From assembly GCF_001909055.1 (NCBI RefSeq), contig NZ_LVWI01000039.1:1-64000 (forward strand): DNA of 64,000 nt. Reading direction: 5' to 3'. Every line of letters begins with the position of its first letter. Position 1 is the first letter of the stretch. Made by a program: the position numbers and the translations under genes. Shown in pieces: positions 1 to 7,434 of this stretch. The notes beneath the pieces were generated by a model. The model had not been told where the DNA came from. It saw only the letters and a program-made list of their open reading frames with translations, and ran no database searches. This DNA is from Paenibacillus helianthi. Its GTDB lineage: Bacteria; Bacillota; Bacilli; Paenibacillales; Paenibacillaceae.

Positions 1-111
1 CTGTAAAGGAGCAAGAAACGGCGTCCACCTCCTGAGAGGCCGAACGAAGGAATGTAAGGGCAAAGACCCCGCGTGACATGGGAGGGTAAGCCGTCAGGAG
101 ACAGGTGTGGA
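1..111 (+). ncRNA. Structured RNA candidate, cut by window edge
   Basis: No convincing reading frame is present, but the + strand folds into a nested structure that I traced by eye. Positions 24-28 pair with 107-111, 29-35 with 94-100, 38-40 with 90-92, 52-55 with 76-79, and 58-60 with 67-69. CTGTAA at the window edge and GTCAGGAGAC at 93-102 resemble two conserved blocks of cobalamin riboswitches and lie at about the right spacing. The closing block reads ACAGG instead of the expected ACCTG, and the 5' half would lie outside the window. It may be a diverged B12-type riboswitch, another cis-regulatory RNA, or coincidence. Confidence 0.35.
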
Positions 112-309
112 TATCCAAAGTGCGATCACAGAACGTATCCTTGGGTTGGGGATGAATCCCCCGCTCTCTATTCCCGCCACCGGCTTCACCAGAAAATAAT
201 GTCATCCTTACATGACTTCTCCAGCTCTCAATCTGTCTATGGCTGAAAATCTTAGAACGAGTGAGTAAACAAGAGTATTTATTAATTTATAGTGGGAGGG
301 GAGATAGGC
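112..309 (+). other. Leader region upstream of the FliK-like gene
   Basis: This stretch has no supported gene. It holds a short hairpin (GGGGA, loop TGAA, TCCCC) near 157-171 without a T-tract, so it is not a convincing terminator. A purine-rich ribosome binding site (GGGAGGGGAG, 294-303) precedes ATG 310. A GTG at 292 is in frame but lies upstream of that site, so it was not used as the start. Confidence 0.4.
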
Positions 310-2526
310 ATGAACATCGGATCTTTGATTCGCGGATTACTTGGAGACAATAAACCGGGTGAGCCCAAGGCGGTAGAGCTAAAGGAAGGGCAGGTGGTCC
401 GCGGTGTGGTGCTCAGTGTGTCGGATTCCGGTAAAGAGGCAGTAGTACAGATTCAAGGTACTCCTGTCCGTGCGGAGCTGGAGACACCGCTGCAGCCTGG
501 ACAAACGTTGAATTTGCAGGTTGCTCCTCCGGGAGAAGGCGGCTTGCCCGTATTAAAACCGGTCTCCTCCGGTGAGGCAGCATTGGCTTCGCCGCAAAGT
601 ATGGGGGAAGCACTTGAATCGCTGGGACTTACAGATTCCAAGGCAGGAAAGGAAATCATTCAGGCTATGGTATCTGGCGGCGTCGCTCTGACCAAGGAAA
701 CAGCAGCGAAGCTGGATGCAGTAATGAATGCTAAACCGCCAAATATTCCGGTGTCAGAGTGGCTGGAGGCGGCAGTCATTTCGGTAAAACGTGGACTTCC
801 TGTCACGGCGGAAAGTGTGAAAGGTCTACAGCAAGCGGTGTTCGGGCCTAAGCTGCATCAGCTTGTAGCTCAGCTTGAAACGGCGATCGGCCAATGGGCT
901 CAGCAGGAAAACGATGCTGCGGGTGGAAATACTGCTTCACCGAATACCTCCACTCCGCCTGCCTCGGCTGTTATTCCAGGAGCAGCGACTCCTCCGGCAG
1001 CAGGAACACCTGTGAACGGAGGCGCTGCGACTTCTTTGGCAGCAGAAATTCCCGGAAACGGAAATTCGGCGGCTCCTGTTAATACTGCAGCAAATCAAGT
1101 TGCTGCAGTTAAAGTAAGTGGGACGGATGTAGCAGCGGTGCCAGCGGCTGCATCCGATTCAGCATTGGCTATTGAAGGGGCTGACGTTCCCGGAACGCCT
1201 TCTGGTGGCATTGTGAAAACCATGCAGCCTGCCGGGAACGAAGCTGCAGCAGTGGCGGTCAATACATCTGCTGGTGCAGCGGAACCATCGGCTGCAGCCT
1301 TTGCTGGCCAAACAGGGACCGCTCCTGCTTCGCTGGATGGAGAAGTGGGTGCTGCTGATGCAGGCCCTGCACTAAAGACAGACAACACTCCAAAGGCTGG
1401 TAATGTCCAGCCTGCCGCAGCGGGATCTGGAGCCGCAGCGGGTAATCCTTCTGCAGAGCAGGCAGAAGGGACTGATGTTCGTTCCGGTACGCAGCCGGAA
1501 CGAACGGCATTGCCAGCAGCAGAGAACTCTGCTGGCAAAGGTACCGCCCTGCTCGCGAAGCTGCAGGGTGTGCTCACCGAGCTGCGCGGCACACTGCCGC
1601 AGCTTGCTTCTGCCCCGCGCGCTGACGCGGCGGGGCAAGTCCCTGCCCCAGCGGCCGCACAGCCGCCGCAGGGCACTACAGCCCCGCCAGCAGCGGCGGG
1701 GCAAGAGCCAGCCCCCGCGCCTGCAGGGCAGCGCGGGGAAGGACCGTCTGCGGCGGCGGCGCAGCAGACGGTTACCGCAGCCACCCGCGACATGGAGTCG
1801 TGGGTGGGGCGGGTGCTGAAGCTGCTCGGTGCAGAGCACGAGCAGCAGGCCGTTCGCGGCGGCGGGCATGCCGCCGCAGAGGTGCGGGCCGCGGCAGTGC
1901 CGGCAGCCGCGGCAGGGCGTGAGGCAGCGCTGCCTCAGGCGGCGCTGGCGAGTGCTGCTATCGGCGATGATACGGCTGCCGATACGCTGAAAGGCGTGCT
2001 GCTGCAGGTGCTGGGCAGCAGCGAAGTGCCGCCCGCGGTCAAAGAAGCCGCGGGCCAGCTGGTGCAGCAGTTGACGGGGCAGCAACTGCTCCTGAATACG
2101 GATCGGACGGCTCCGTTTGCACAAGTAACGATGTTCCTGCCGCTGCACGGTCCGGACGGGCAGGAAACAGCTTCTGTCCATATCCAGTCGAGACGGGGCC
2201 GTAAGGGCGAACTCGATGCATCGAACTGCCGCCTGTGGTTTGACCTGGATATGAAGCAGCTGGGACAGACACTGGTAGATGTGCAGGTGGTGGACAGAAT
2301 CGTAAGTCTGAAGCTGCATAACGATACACCATGGGTATTAGAGCTGCTTGAAGAACGTAAGGATGAGATTGGAGCAGCAGTGGAATCGATCGGCTATCAG
2401 CTGTCCAGCTTGAGGACAGAACCCCTCCCGCAGCCTAGTGCGGCATCTGCAGCCATTGCGGGCGGCGCGGGCAGACTGGCAGATTATGTGCCTGATTCCT
2501 ACAAAGGAGTGGATTACCGCATATGA
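310..2526 (+). CDS. ylqG: FliK-like protein (YlqG-type)
   Basis: This 738-residue protein begins at ATG 310, which has a good ribosome binding site. The N-terminal ~200 residues are ordinary. Residues about 210-590 are a low-complexity Ala/Pro/Gly/Thr linker. The last ~115 residues are folded and resemble the FliK C-terminal hook-length domain, with an LxFDLxMKxLG segment near 640, a beta-rich VSLKLHND segment, and a closing GYQLSSLR near 698. FliK proteins measure hook length and act on FlhB. The next gene encodes a stand-alone FlhB-like tail and overlaps this stop codon, so the two probably act together. Position matches B. subtilis ylqG. GC content rises sharply from about 1540 to 2060. 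Function is inferred, not known. Confidence 0.75.
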   Translation: MNIGSLIRGLLGDNKPGEPKAVELKEGQVVRGVVLSVSDSGKEAVVQIQGTPVRAELETPLQPGQTLNLQVAPPGEGGLPVLKPVSSGEAALASPQSMGEALESLGLTDSKAGKEIIQAMVSGGVALTKETAAKLDAVMNAKPPNIPVSEWLEAAVISVKRGLPVTAESVKGLQQAVFGPKLHQLVAQLETAIGQWAQQENDAAGGNTASPNTSTPPASAVIPGAATPPAAGTPVNGGAATSLAAEIPGNGNSAAPVNTAANQVAAVKVSGTDVAAVPAAASDSALAIEGADVPGTPSGGIVKTMQPAGNEAAAVAVNTSAGAAEPSAAAFAGQTGTAPASLDGEVGAADAGPALKTDNTPKAGNVQPAAAGSGAAAGNPSAEQAEGTDVRSGTQPERTALPAAENSAGKGTALLAKLQGVLTELRGTLPQLASAPRADAAGQVPAPAAAQPPQGTTAPPAAAGQEPAPAPAGQRGEGPSAAAAQQTVTAATRDMESWVGRVLKLLGAEHEQQAVRGGGHAAAEVRAAAVPAAAAGREAALPQAALASAAIGDDTAADTLKGVLLQVLGSSEVPPAVKEAAGQLVQQLTGQQLLLNTDRTAPFAQVTMFLPLHGPDGQETASVHIQSRRGRKGELDASNCRLWFDLDMKQLGQTLVDVQVVDRIVSLKLHNDTPWVLELLEERKDEIGAAVESIGYQLSSLRTEPLPQPSAASAAIAGGAGRLADYVPDSYKGVDYRI

Positions 2527-2825
2527 GTGAGTCCGCCGATGAAATTTCTCAAAACCTGAAAAAAGCGGTTGCTCTTAAATATTCGCCCGGTCAAAGTGAA
2601 GCGCCGGTCGTAGTCGCCAAAGGACAAGGTGCGGTAGCAGATAAGATTCTGCAGATGGCGAAGGACAGCGGGGTTGCTGTCCAAGAGGATGCTGCCCTGG
2701 TAGAAGTCCTCTCCAAGCTTGACCTGGACCAGCAGATTCCTCCACAGCTCTACCAGCTGGTAGCGGAAATTCTTAGCTTTGTTTACCAGAGTGACCGCTC
2801 TGCGGGAGAACGGAGGCAGATGTGA
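2523..2825 (+). CDS. ylqH: FlhB C-terminal-domain homologue, EscU/YscU/HrcU family (YlqH-type)
   Basis: This 100-residue protein aligns by eye with the cytoplasmic tail of the genuine FlhB encoded at 33812-34906. Shared stretches include AVALKY, an APxxxAKGQ segment, a central AK..GV motif, and a final VAEILSFVY matching FlhB VAEVLAYVY. It lacks the four membrane helices and the autocleaving NPTH loop of FlhB; the residues just before AVALKY are QNLKK. It is therefore a soluble FlhB-tail mimic. ATG 2523 overlaps the ylqG stop (ATGA), and its own stop overlaps the next start, which suggests translational coupling. A role with flagellar export is plausible but unproven. Confidence 0.8.
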   Translation: MSESADEISQNLKKAVALKYSPGQSEAPVVVAKGQGAVADKILQMAKDSGVAVQEDAALVEVLSKLDLDQQIPPQLYQLVAEILSFVYQSDRSAGERRQM

Positions 2826-3208
2826 GTGAGGTTTCGTCTGAAGAACCCTATACCCGCAAGCAAAAAGGTGCTGATGGCGAGAAAGCCGCTCAACAATACC
2901 TAACTGCACAAGGTTACCGGATCATAGAATGTAACTGGCGCTGCCGCAGCGGGGAACTGGATATAATTGCTGAATACGGTGAAGTGCTTGTTTTTATTGA
3001 AGTGCGGAGTCGCAGTGGAAGTCCTCTTCAGGGTACCCCGGAAGAATCTGTGGATGAGCGGAAGATTCGTCAGGTGCGTGCGACCGCCCAGGTATACATG
3101 CATATGAAGAATGCATATGAACACCGGGTCTCTTTTGACGTCATCACGGTGATGCTGAATGAGGGTAGGAGTATTGCATCGCTGCATCATATACGGGAGG
3201 CTTTTTGA
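2822..3208 (+). CDS. YraN/UPF0102-family nuclease-fold protein
   Basis: The 128-residue protein starts at GTG 2822, overlapping the previous stop by four bases. It carries the family signature in order: GxxGEKAAQQYL, an N.R...GELDIIA block and VFIEVRSR. In the restriction-endonuclease-like fold these acidic and basic residues form the catalytic-type centre. Family members are found next to rnhB and ylqG-like genes in many Firmicutes and are thought to act on DNA, but the cellular substrate is unsettled. Length is normal. It is translationally coupled to the FliK/FlhB-like pair, probably by inherited gene order rather than shared function. Confidence 0.85.
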   Translation: MSEVSSEEPYTRKQKGADGEKAAQQYLTAQGYRIIECNWRCRSGELDIIAEYGEVLVFIEVRSRSGSPLQGTPEESVDERKIRQVRATAQVYMHMKNAYEHRVSFDVITVMLNEGRSIASLHHIREAF

Positions 3209-3340
3209 AAGTTTTTATACATTTTGTTGACTTTTCAAACATACAGTCTTGACATACCCTCCGTACTATGGGTCATTTCTCCAAGGAAATGGGTAAACAT
3301 TATTGTAACTTTTAATGCCACCATGAGGAGGGCTGTCCGA

Positions 3341-3757
3341 GTGAGCAATCAACCGTTGGATATACAGGTGAATTTTACTTGCCAATATTGTAACACCAAA
3401 ATTGCAGTAGAGCTTGGCGGAGAGCCTGTGTCCGTTATTTGCTGCAGCAAGTGTAACAAGACCTTTACCGTTATGCGGCCAGCCATAGCGGAGGAGATTT
3501 TGATTGATTGGGAAAATGAAGCATTATTCCAAAAAATCCGGGCCGAAAAAACCCAGAGCAGCAATAGCAGCCTTTTGTCGCTAGTCATCCGGGTGATTGA
3601 ACTGCTGACCTGGCGCGACAAAGGAAACGGGCAGGTAGAAGCCATCAAAGAGATGCGGCACTGGCTTATAGAGCATGAGGAAGTGCCTCCGCTAGCGGAG
3701 TTGATTAAGCTGGATACGAACAGTCAGCGTTCTTCCAAACGGAACTGGAACGATTGA
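3341..3757 (+). CDS. Zinc-ribbon protein of unknown function
   Basis: I do not recognise a named family. The best start is GTG 3341, with GAGGAGGG at 3325-3332. The frame is open further upstream, but without a ribosome binding site. The 138-residue product has an N-terminal CxxC pair (Cys14, Cys17) and a second pair (Cys35, Cys38) 17 residues later, an arrangement typical of a structural zinc ribbon (MJ0042-like style). The remainder is a charged, probably helical domain with RDKGNGQ near residue 90, and no membrane segment. It sits alone between yraN and a phosphoesterase gene. A nucleic-acid or protein-binding adaptor is possible, but nothing in the sequence decides it. Confidence 0.65.
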   Translation: MSNQPLDIQVNFTCQYCNTKIAVELGGEPVSVICCSKCNKTFTVMRPAIAEEILIDWENEALFQKIRAEKTQSSNSSLLSLVIRVIELLTWRDKGNGQVEAIKEMRHWLIEHEEVPPLAELIKLDTNSQRSSKRNWND

Positions 3758-3802
3758 AGTGTTCGTAGAAGCTATTTCTGAGTACAGAAGAAGGGGATAG
3801 GG

Positions 3803-4312
3803 ATGTCAAATATTTTTTTTACCTCAGATCAACATTTTGGGCATAAACTGATTATTGATTTTGAGTCCCGTCCCTTTGGCAGTGTGGAAGAAATGGACCG
3901 GGTGATGATCGAGAAGTGGAATTCTGTGGTCGGTACAGAAGATACAGTCTTTCACTTGGGGGATTTTTCTTTCTTGAACCTGGAAAAAACACGGGAGATT
4001 GTATCTGCTCTCAATGGCTATAAAATCCTGATTCTAGGCAATCATGACCGCAGCCGAGGCCGGAACTGGTGGCTTGAAGCCGGATTTAATGAAGTCAGTG
4101 AGTATCCTGTAATATATAAAGATTTCTTTTTTCTTTCACACGAACCCATGTATATGAATAAGCATATGCCTTACGTAAATGTGCACGGCCACATTCATAG
4201 CCAGAAGTATGAGGGGAAGAACTATTTCAACATTTGCGTAGAACACTGGGACTATACCCCTTTATCTTTTGCCCAAATCAGAGATTATGTTGTGGTGAAT
4301 GAGGAAGGATAA
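3803..4312 (+). CDS. Calcineurin-like metallophosphoesterase
   Basis: The 169-residue protein contains all blocks of a compact metallophosphoesterase: SDQHFGH (Asp9, His11, His14), GDF with Asp54, GNHD (Asn80, His81), SHEP with His113, and HGHIH (His128-His132). These ligands bind two metal ions that activate water for phosphoester hydrolysis. The GxHxH and SDxHxGH style matches the small cytosolic group found in Firmicutes and phages. The true substrate is unknown. There is no signal peptide or membrane helix. The gene follows the zinc-ribbon gene by 45 bases with a GAAGGGG ribosome binding site. Confidence 0.85.
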   Translation: MSNIFFTSDQHFGHKLIIDFESRPFGSVEEMDRVMIEKWNSVVGTEDTVFHLGDFSFLNLEKTREIVSALNGYKILILGNHDRSRGRNWWLEAGFNEVSEYPVIYKDFFFLSHEPMYMNKHMPYVNVHGHIHSQKYEGKNYFNICVEHWDYTPLSFAQIRDYVVVNEEG

Positions 4313-4334
4313 CGAAATTTTTGTATTTCGAAGC

Positions 4335-4350
4335 TTGCATACTTATGCAA
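4335..4350. promoter_or_regulatory. 16-bp palindrome upstream of yifB
   Basis: TTGCATA and TATGCAA form a perfect 7-bp inverted repeat with a 2-base centre. It lies about 35 bases upstream of the -35 element of the yifB promoter candidate. It could be an operator for a dimeric regulator. No regulator is identified, and AT-rich palindromes also occur by chance. Confidence 0.35.
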
Positions 4351-4384
4351 TTTGGGGCAATATCCATTTTCATATCGGTAACCC

Positions 4385-4414
4385 TTGATTAAGCCTATGG
4401 AATATAAGTATACT
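4385..4414 (+). promoter_or_regulatory. SigmaA-type promoter for yifB
   Basis: TTGATT at 4385-4390 and TATACT at 4409-4414 are separated by 18 bases. This is a good vegetative promoter about 100 bases upstream of the yifB start. Confidence 0.5.
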
Positions 4415-4511
4415 AAGGATAAAAGAATAACCGGAAAATGAGGAAGCACCCTTTTTCTTGAATTTAGTCCGCCCGTCATGGGCGTATTTCAAGAGAAGAG
4501 GTGTTTTTGTT

Positions 4512-6182
4512 ATGTATGGGAAAATGCACAGTGCGTGCCTGTATGGGATAGAGGGTGTCATGATTGGTGTGGAAATCGATCTGGCCAATGGTCTGCCGCA
4601 GACGAGCATCATTGGGTTGCCTGATTCGGCGATCCGGGAAGCTGTAGAGAGAGTACGTGCCGCCGTCAAAAATTGTGGTTACCGTTATCCGCAGCAGCGG
4701 GTCACCATAAATTTGGCTCCAGCTGACCTCCGTAAGGAAGGATCTGCATTCGATCTTGCCATTGCTCTTGGTATTTTGACTACAAGCGGGCAATTGGATA
4801 TGCCTGAAGCAGAACAACTGTTATTAATTGGTGAGCTGGCGCTGGACGGAAGTTTGCGGCCCGTTACCGGAGTGCTGTCTATGGTAGAAGCAGCTCGCCG
4901 CAACGGCATGAAGGGTGTACTCGTTCCGAAAGGAAATGCCGCCGAAGCGTCATTAATCAGCGGAATGACCGTATATACAGCGGAGCATTTACGACAGCTG
5001 CCGCCACCGGATGCAGATAGGGAGCTATTAACTGTTCGCCCCTTATCTACTTTTTCTTCGCAACTGGGTGAGCTTCCTTTTCCAGTTACGGTTAGTACAA
5101 GCCAGACTGAAAAAGATCGCCCACCAGTTAAAGTGCTATCTCTGAATCATCTTAGATTCATTCCTGATTATGCGCACACTGATTCAGGAAGCTCCGAAGT
5201 GAATATGATGGCGGAGGACTATAGTGATGTTCTCGGGCAGAATCATGTGAAACGCGCCTTGATGATAGCTGCTGCCGGGATGCACAATATTGTTCTGATG
5301 GGACCGCCGGGAACGGGAAAGACCATGCTGATCAAACGGCTTCCAGGCATACTTCCGGAACTTGATGATAATGAGTCGCTGGAGGTGACCAAAATCTTCA
5401 GTTCTGCAGGCAAATTGAAGGAAGCGAACAGCGGATTATTGCGCAGCCGCCCGTTTCGTTCCCCCCATCATACGATCTCAGCTGCAGGACTGATCGGTGG
5501 CGGGGGGATTCCCAAGCCGGGAGAGGTGAGCCTGGCACATCGAGGTGTACTCTTTTTGGACGAGCTGCCCGAGTTCTCCCGCAATGTGCTTGAAGTACTC
5601 CGTCAGCCCCTTGAGGATGGAGTGGTAACGATCAGCCGCGCCCGGGCTGCATTTACATTTCCGGCACAATTTTTACTCGCATGTTCAATGAATCCTTGCA
5701 GCTGTGGATATTTAGGGAGCATAGGGACGACGAAGCGATGCACCTGCAGTCCGGCAAAGATCGCCCAATACCGCGGCAAAATTTCCGGACCGCTGCTGGA
5801 CCGGATTGATATGCAGGTTGATGTTCCCCGTCCGAGAGACTGGGAGGGGCAGGGGGCCTCGATATCTTCGTCGGAGATGCGCACCGAGGTTCTTAAGGTA
5901 CAAGCTATTCAAAAGGAACGTTACAGAGGTCTGCCGATCTCATGGAACAGCGAGCTTTCAGGGACTGCTCTGCGCCGCTATGCAAGGCTTCAAAAAGACG
6001 GGAGACAATTACTGAATGATATTCTGGAAAGTCTCGGTTTAAGTATGCGGGCGCATGACCGGATCATTAAGCTGGCCCGTACTATTGCTGATCTTGAAGG
6101 GGAGGCAGATATCGGTTCTTCCCATCTTGCCGAAGCTGTCCAATACCGTAATTTGGACAGGCAAGTTGTAGTAGATGAGTGA
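4512..6182 (+). CDS. comM: YifB/ComM-family AAA+ ATPase (Mg-chelatase-like)
   Basis: The start is ATG 4512 (MYGKMHSACLYGIEG), which has the family's typical opening and an AGAGGTG ribosome binding site. The 556-residue product has an N-terminal Lon-S16-like domain (about 1-170), an AAA+ core with Walker A GPPGTGKT near 263-270, the DE-box FLDELPEF, and a Mg-chelatase C-terminal domain. A cysteine-rich insert (CSMNPCSCG...CTC) lies near 391-412. In Haemophilus and Vibrio, ComM is a hexameric helicase that extends branch migration during natural transformation. Firmicute YifB is its orthologue by fold, with role less tested. dprA lies further downstream in the same window. Confidence 0.9.
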   Translation: MYGKMHSACLYGIEGVMIGVEIDLANGLPQTSIIGLPDSAIREAVERVRAAVKNCGYRYPQQRVTINLAPADLRKEGSAFDLAIALGILTTSGQLDMPEAEQLLLIGELALDGSLRPVTGVLSMVEAARRNGMKGVLVPKGNAAEASLISGMTVYTAEHLRQLPPPDADRELLTVRPLSTFSSQLGELPFPVTVSTSQTEKDRPPVKVLSLNHLRFIPDYAHTDSGSSEVNMMAEDYSDVLGQNHVKRALMIAAAGMHNIVLMGPPGTGKTMLIKRLPGILPELDDNESLEVTKIFSSAGKLKEANSGLLRSRPFRSPHHTISAAGLIGGGGIPKPGEVSLAHRGVLFLDELPEFSRNVLEVLRQPLEDGVVTISRARAAFTFPAQFLLACSMNPCSCGYLGSIGTTKRCTCSPAKIAQYRGKISGPLLDRIDMQVDVPRPRDWEGQGASISSSEMRTEVLKVQAIQKERYRGLPISWNSELSGTALRRYARLQKDGRQLLNDILESLGLSMRAHDRIIKLARTIADLEGEADIGSSHLAEAVQYRNLDRQVVVDE

Positions 6183-6225
6183 TTCTGTAAGTTTACAGAG
6201 CCTCACAGTTTACCTATACAAACAA

Positions 6226-6247
6226 GCCGTCCGGGAGACCGGACGGC
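6226..6247. terminator. Hairpin between convergent yifB and ohr
   Basis: GCCGTCCGG (6226-6234) pairs perfectly with CCGGACGGC (6239-6247) around a GAGA loop. On the minus strand it is followed by TTGTTTGTA, so it best serves ohr, but it can also block read-through from yifB. Confidence 0.8.
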
Positions 6248-6280
6248 CTGTGCTATGTTAACGAGATGTGCAATTAGTTC

Positions 6281-6709
6281 TTACAGCACATTCAACTCGA
6301 CTGCAATGTTACCGCGGGTTGCGCGGGAGTAAGGGCACGCACCATGAGCAGCTTCTACCAATTGTGCTGCGGTTTCTTTATCGACGCCTTTAACAAGGAC
6401 ATCCATTTTAACGGCGATACCGAACCCGCCATCCTCAACTTTTCCGAAACTGACGGTAGCCGTGACTTCGCTGCCTTCGATTTTTACTTTTCCCATACGG
6501 GCTACCATGTTCAGTGCACTGTCGAAGCAAGCGGAATAGCCAGCTGCGAACAGCTGCTCCGGATTGGTGCCTTCGCCGCCGGCACCGCCCATTTCACGTG
6601 GAGTGCTGATGGTGAGATTCAGTTTTGGGCTTTCGGATTCTATATATCCATTTCTTCCGCCTACTGCTTTTACTGTGGTTTCGTACATTTTCTGTTGGAT
6701 AGTCATCAT
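6281..6709 (-). CDS. ohr: Organic hydroperoxide resistance protein Ohr
   Basis: Ohr is a thiol peroxidase that reduces organic and fatty-acid hydroperoxides in the cytosol. The 142-residue protein has both catalytic cysteines in the usual contexts: Cys61 in SACFDSAL and Cys125 in GACPYSRATRGN. The NPEQLFAAGY block is also present. Start: on the minus strand GGGAGAG lies about seven bases before two adjacent ATGs (6709 and 6706); the longer frame upstream lacks a ribosome binding site. It diverges from ohrR, and its promoter overlaps an OhrR-type operator, so peroxide-inducible expression is expected. Confidence 0.93.
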   Translation of the reverse strand: MMTIQQKMYETTVKAVGGRNGYIESESPKLNLTISTPREMGGAGGEGTNPEQLFAAGYSACFDSALNMVARMGKVKIEGSEVTATVSFGKVEDGGFGIAVKMDVLVKGVDKETAAQLVEAAHGACPYSRATRGNIAVELNVL

Positions 6710-6737
6710 TATTAATCTCTCCCGTTCATTTGCTAAT

Positions 6738-6766
6738 GTATTGTACACAATTTAATTTAACACAAT
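6738..6766. promoter_or_regulatory. OhrR operator-like site
   Basis: This AT-rich block contains TTGTACACAA followed by TTTAATTTAA and CACAATA, imperfect inverted repeats of the TACAATT/AATTGTA type bound by B. subtilis OhrR. It covers the -10 region of the minus-strand ohr promoter. Recognition is by resemblance only. Confidence 0.5.
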
Positions 6767-6781
6767 AAAAATAATAGTCAA
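6754..6781 (-). promoter_or_regulatory. ohr promoter candidate
   Basis: Read on the minus strand, TTGACT (6776-6781) and TAAATT (6754-6759) are 16 bases apart. The -10 element lies inside the operator-like repeats, which fits repression by steric block. Confidence 0.5.
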
Positions 6782-6856
6782 TATATTTTTTGCTATTAAC
6801 ATGATATTAATTAGAAATTGTGATAAAATAATGTCACAAAGGCAGGTGAAGAAGAT

Positions 6857-7321
6857 ATGCAAGAGACAACTACAACCCCCGAGCTGCTGCTTGAGAATCA
6901 ACTGTGTTTTACCATTTATGCCTGTTCACGTGAATTCACAAAGCTGTACCAGCCACATCTGGACAAGATTGGACTAACGTATTCCCAATACCTTGTAATG
7001 CTTGTACTGTGGGAACGACACCAGTGTACAGTTAAAGAGCTGGGAGAAGCGCTTTTTTTGGATTCAGGCACATTAACGCCGCTGCTGAAGAGGTTGCAGG
7101 CTGCCGGTCTGATTCTTCGCGAACGATCACTTCAGGATGAACGGAAGGTACTGATCTCCTTAACCGAACAGGGTAAGGCTCTACGGGGTGAAGCAGCATG
7201 CATCCCCGGAAAAATGGCGGAAGGTACGATGTTATCGGCAGATGAATTTGTGGGTCTGCTGGGGCAATTCAAGGACCTGCTTGCCCGTGTACACGAAGCC
7301 AATACCAATGCCGTAAAATAG
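6857..7321 (+). CDS. ohrR: MarR-family peroxide sensor OhrR
   Basis: This 154-residue winged-helix repressor has the OhrR sensing region [13 protein letters not shown], with Cys17 at the place of the reactive Cys15 of B. subtilis OhrR, and the conserved Tyr residues and [13 protein letters not shown] recognition helix. The wing carries [10 protein letters not shown]. Oxidation of the sensing cysteine by organic peroxide releases the operator. Further cysteines (23, 57, 115) exist. Cys115 sits in a region that is Asp in the one-Cys protein, so whether this is a one-Cys or two-Cys sensor is open. The gene is divergent from ohr, its expected target. Confidence 0.92.
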   Translation: MQETTTTPELLLENQLCFTIYACSREFTKLYQPHLDKIGLTYSQYLVMLVLWERHQCTVKELGEALFLDSGTLTPLLKRLQAAGLILRERSLQDERKVLISLTEQGKALRGEAACIPGKMAEGTMLSADEFVGLLGQFKDLLARVHEANTNAVK

Positions 7322-7406
7322 CTTGTTTATGTAAAGTCAATGCAATCGTTCGCATTCCGGCATGAAATCGAGCGAAAATGTATGTATAAATCATGAAAGT
7401 TTTTAA

Positions 7407-7420
7407 GGAAAGCGTTTTTA
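7407..7420. promoter_or_regulatory. CcpA cre-like site
   Basis: The 14-mer GGAAAGCGTTTTTA matches the degenerate cre consensus TGWAARCGYTWNCW at 12 positions, including the central CG. It overlaps the -35 position of the sucC promoter candidate, which would place it for repression by CcpA. Confidence 0.45.
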
Positions 7421-7425
7421 AAACA

Positions 7426-7434
7426 TGTTACAAT
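7426..7434 (+). promoter_or_regulatory. Extended -10 promoter for sucCD
   Basis: TGTTACAAT is an extended -10 element. The matching -35 is poor, as is usual for extended -10 promoters. The transcript would have a leader of about 230 bases. Confidence 0.45.

Noticed and set aside
1095..2319. Long antisense reading frames within the FliK-like gene
   Set aside because: They arise from GC-rich, stop-poor DNA opposite an Ala/Pro linker, have no ribosome binding sites and show low-complexity translations.
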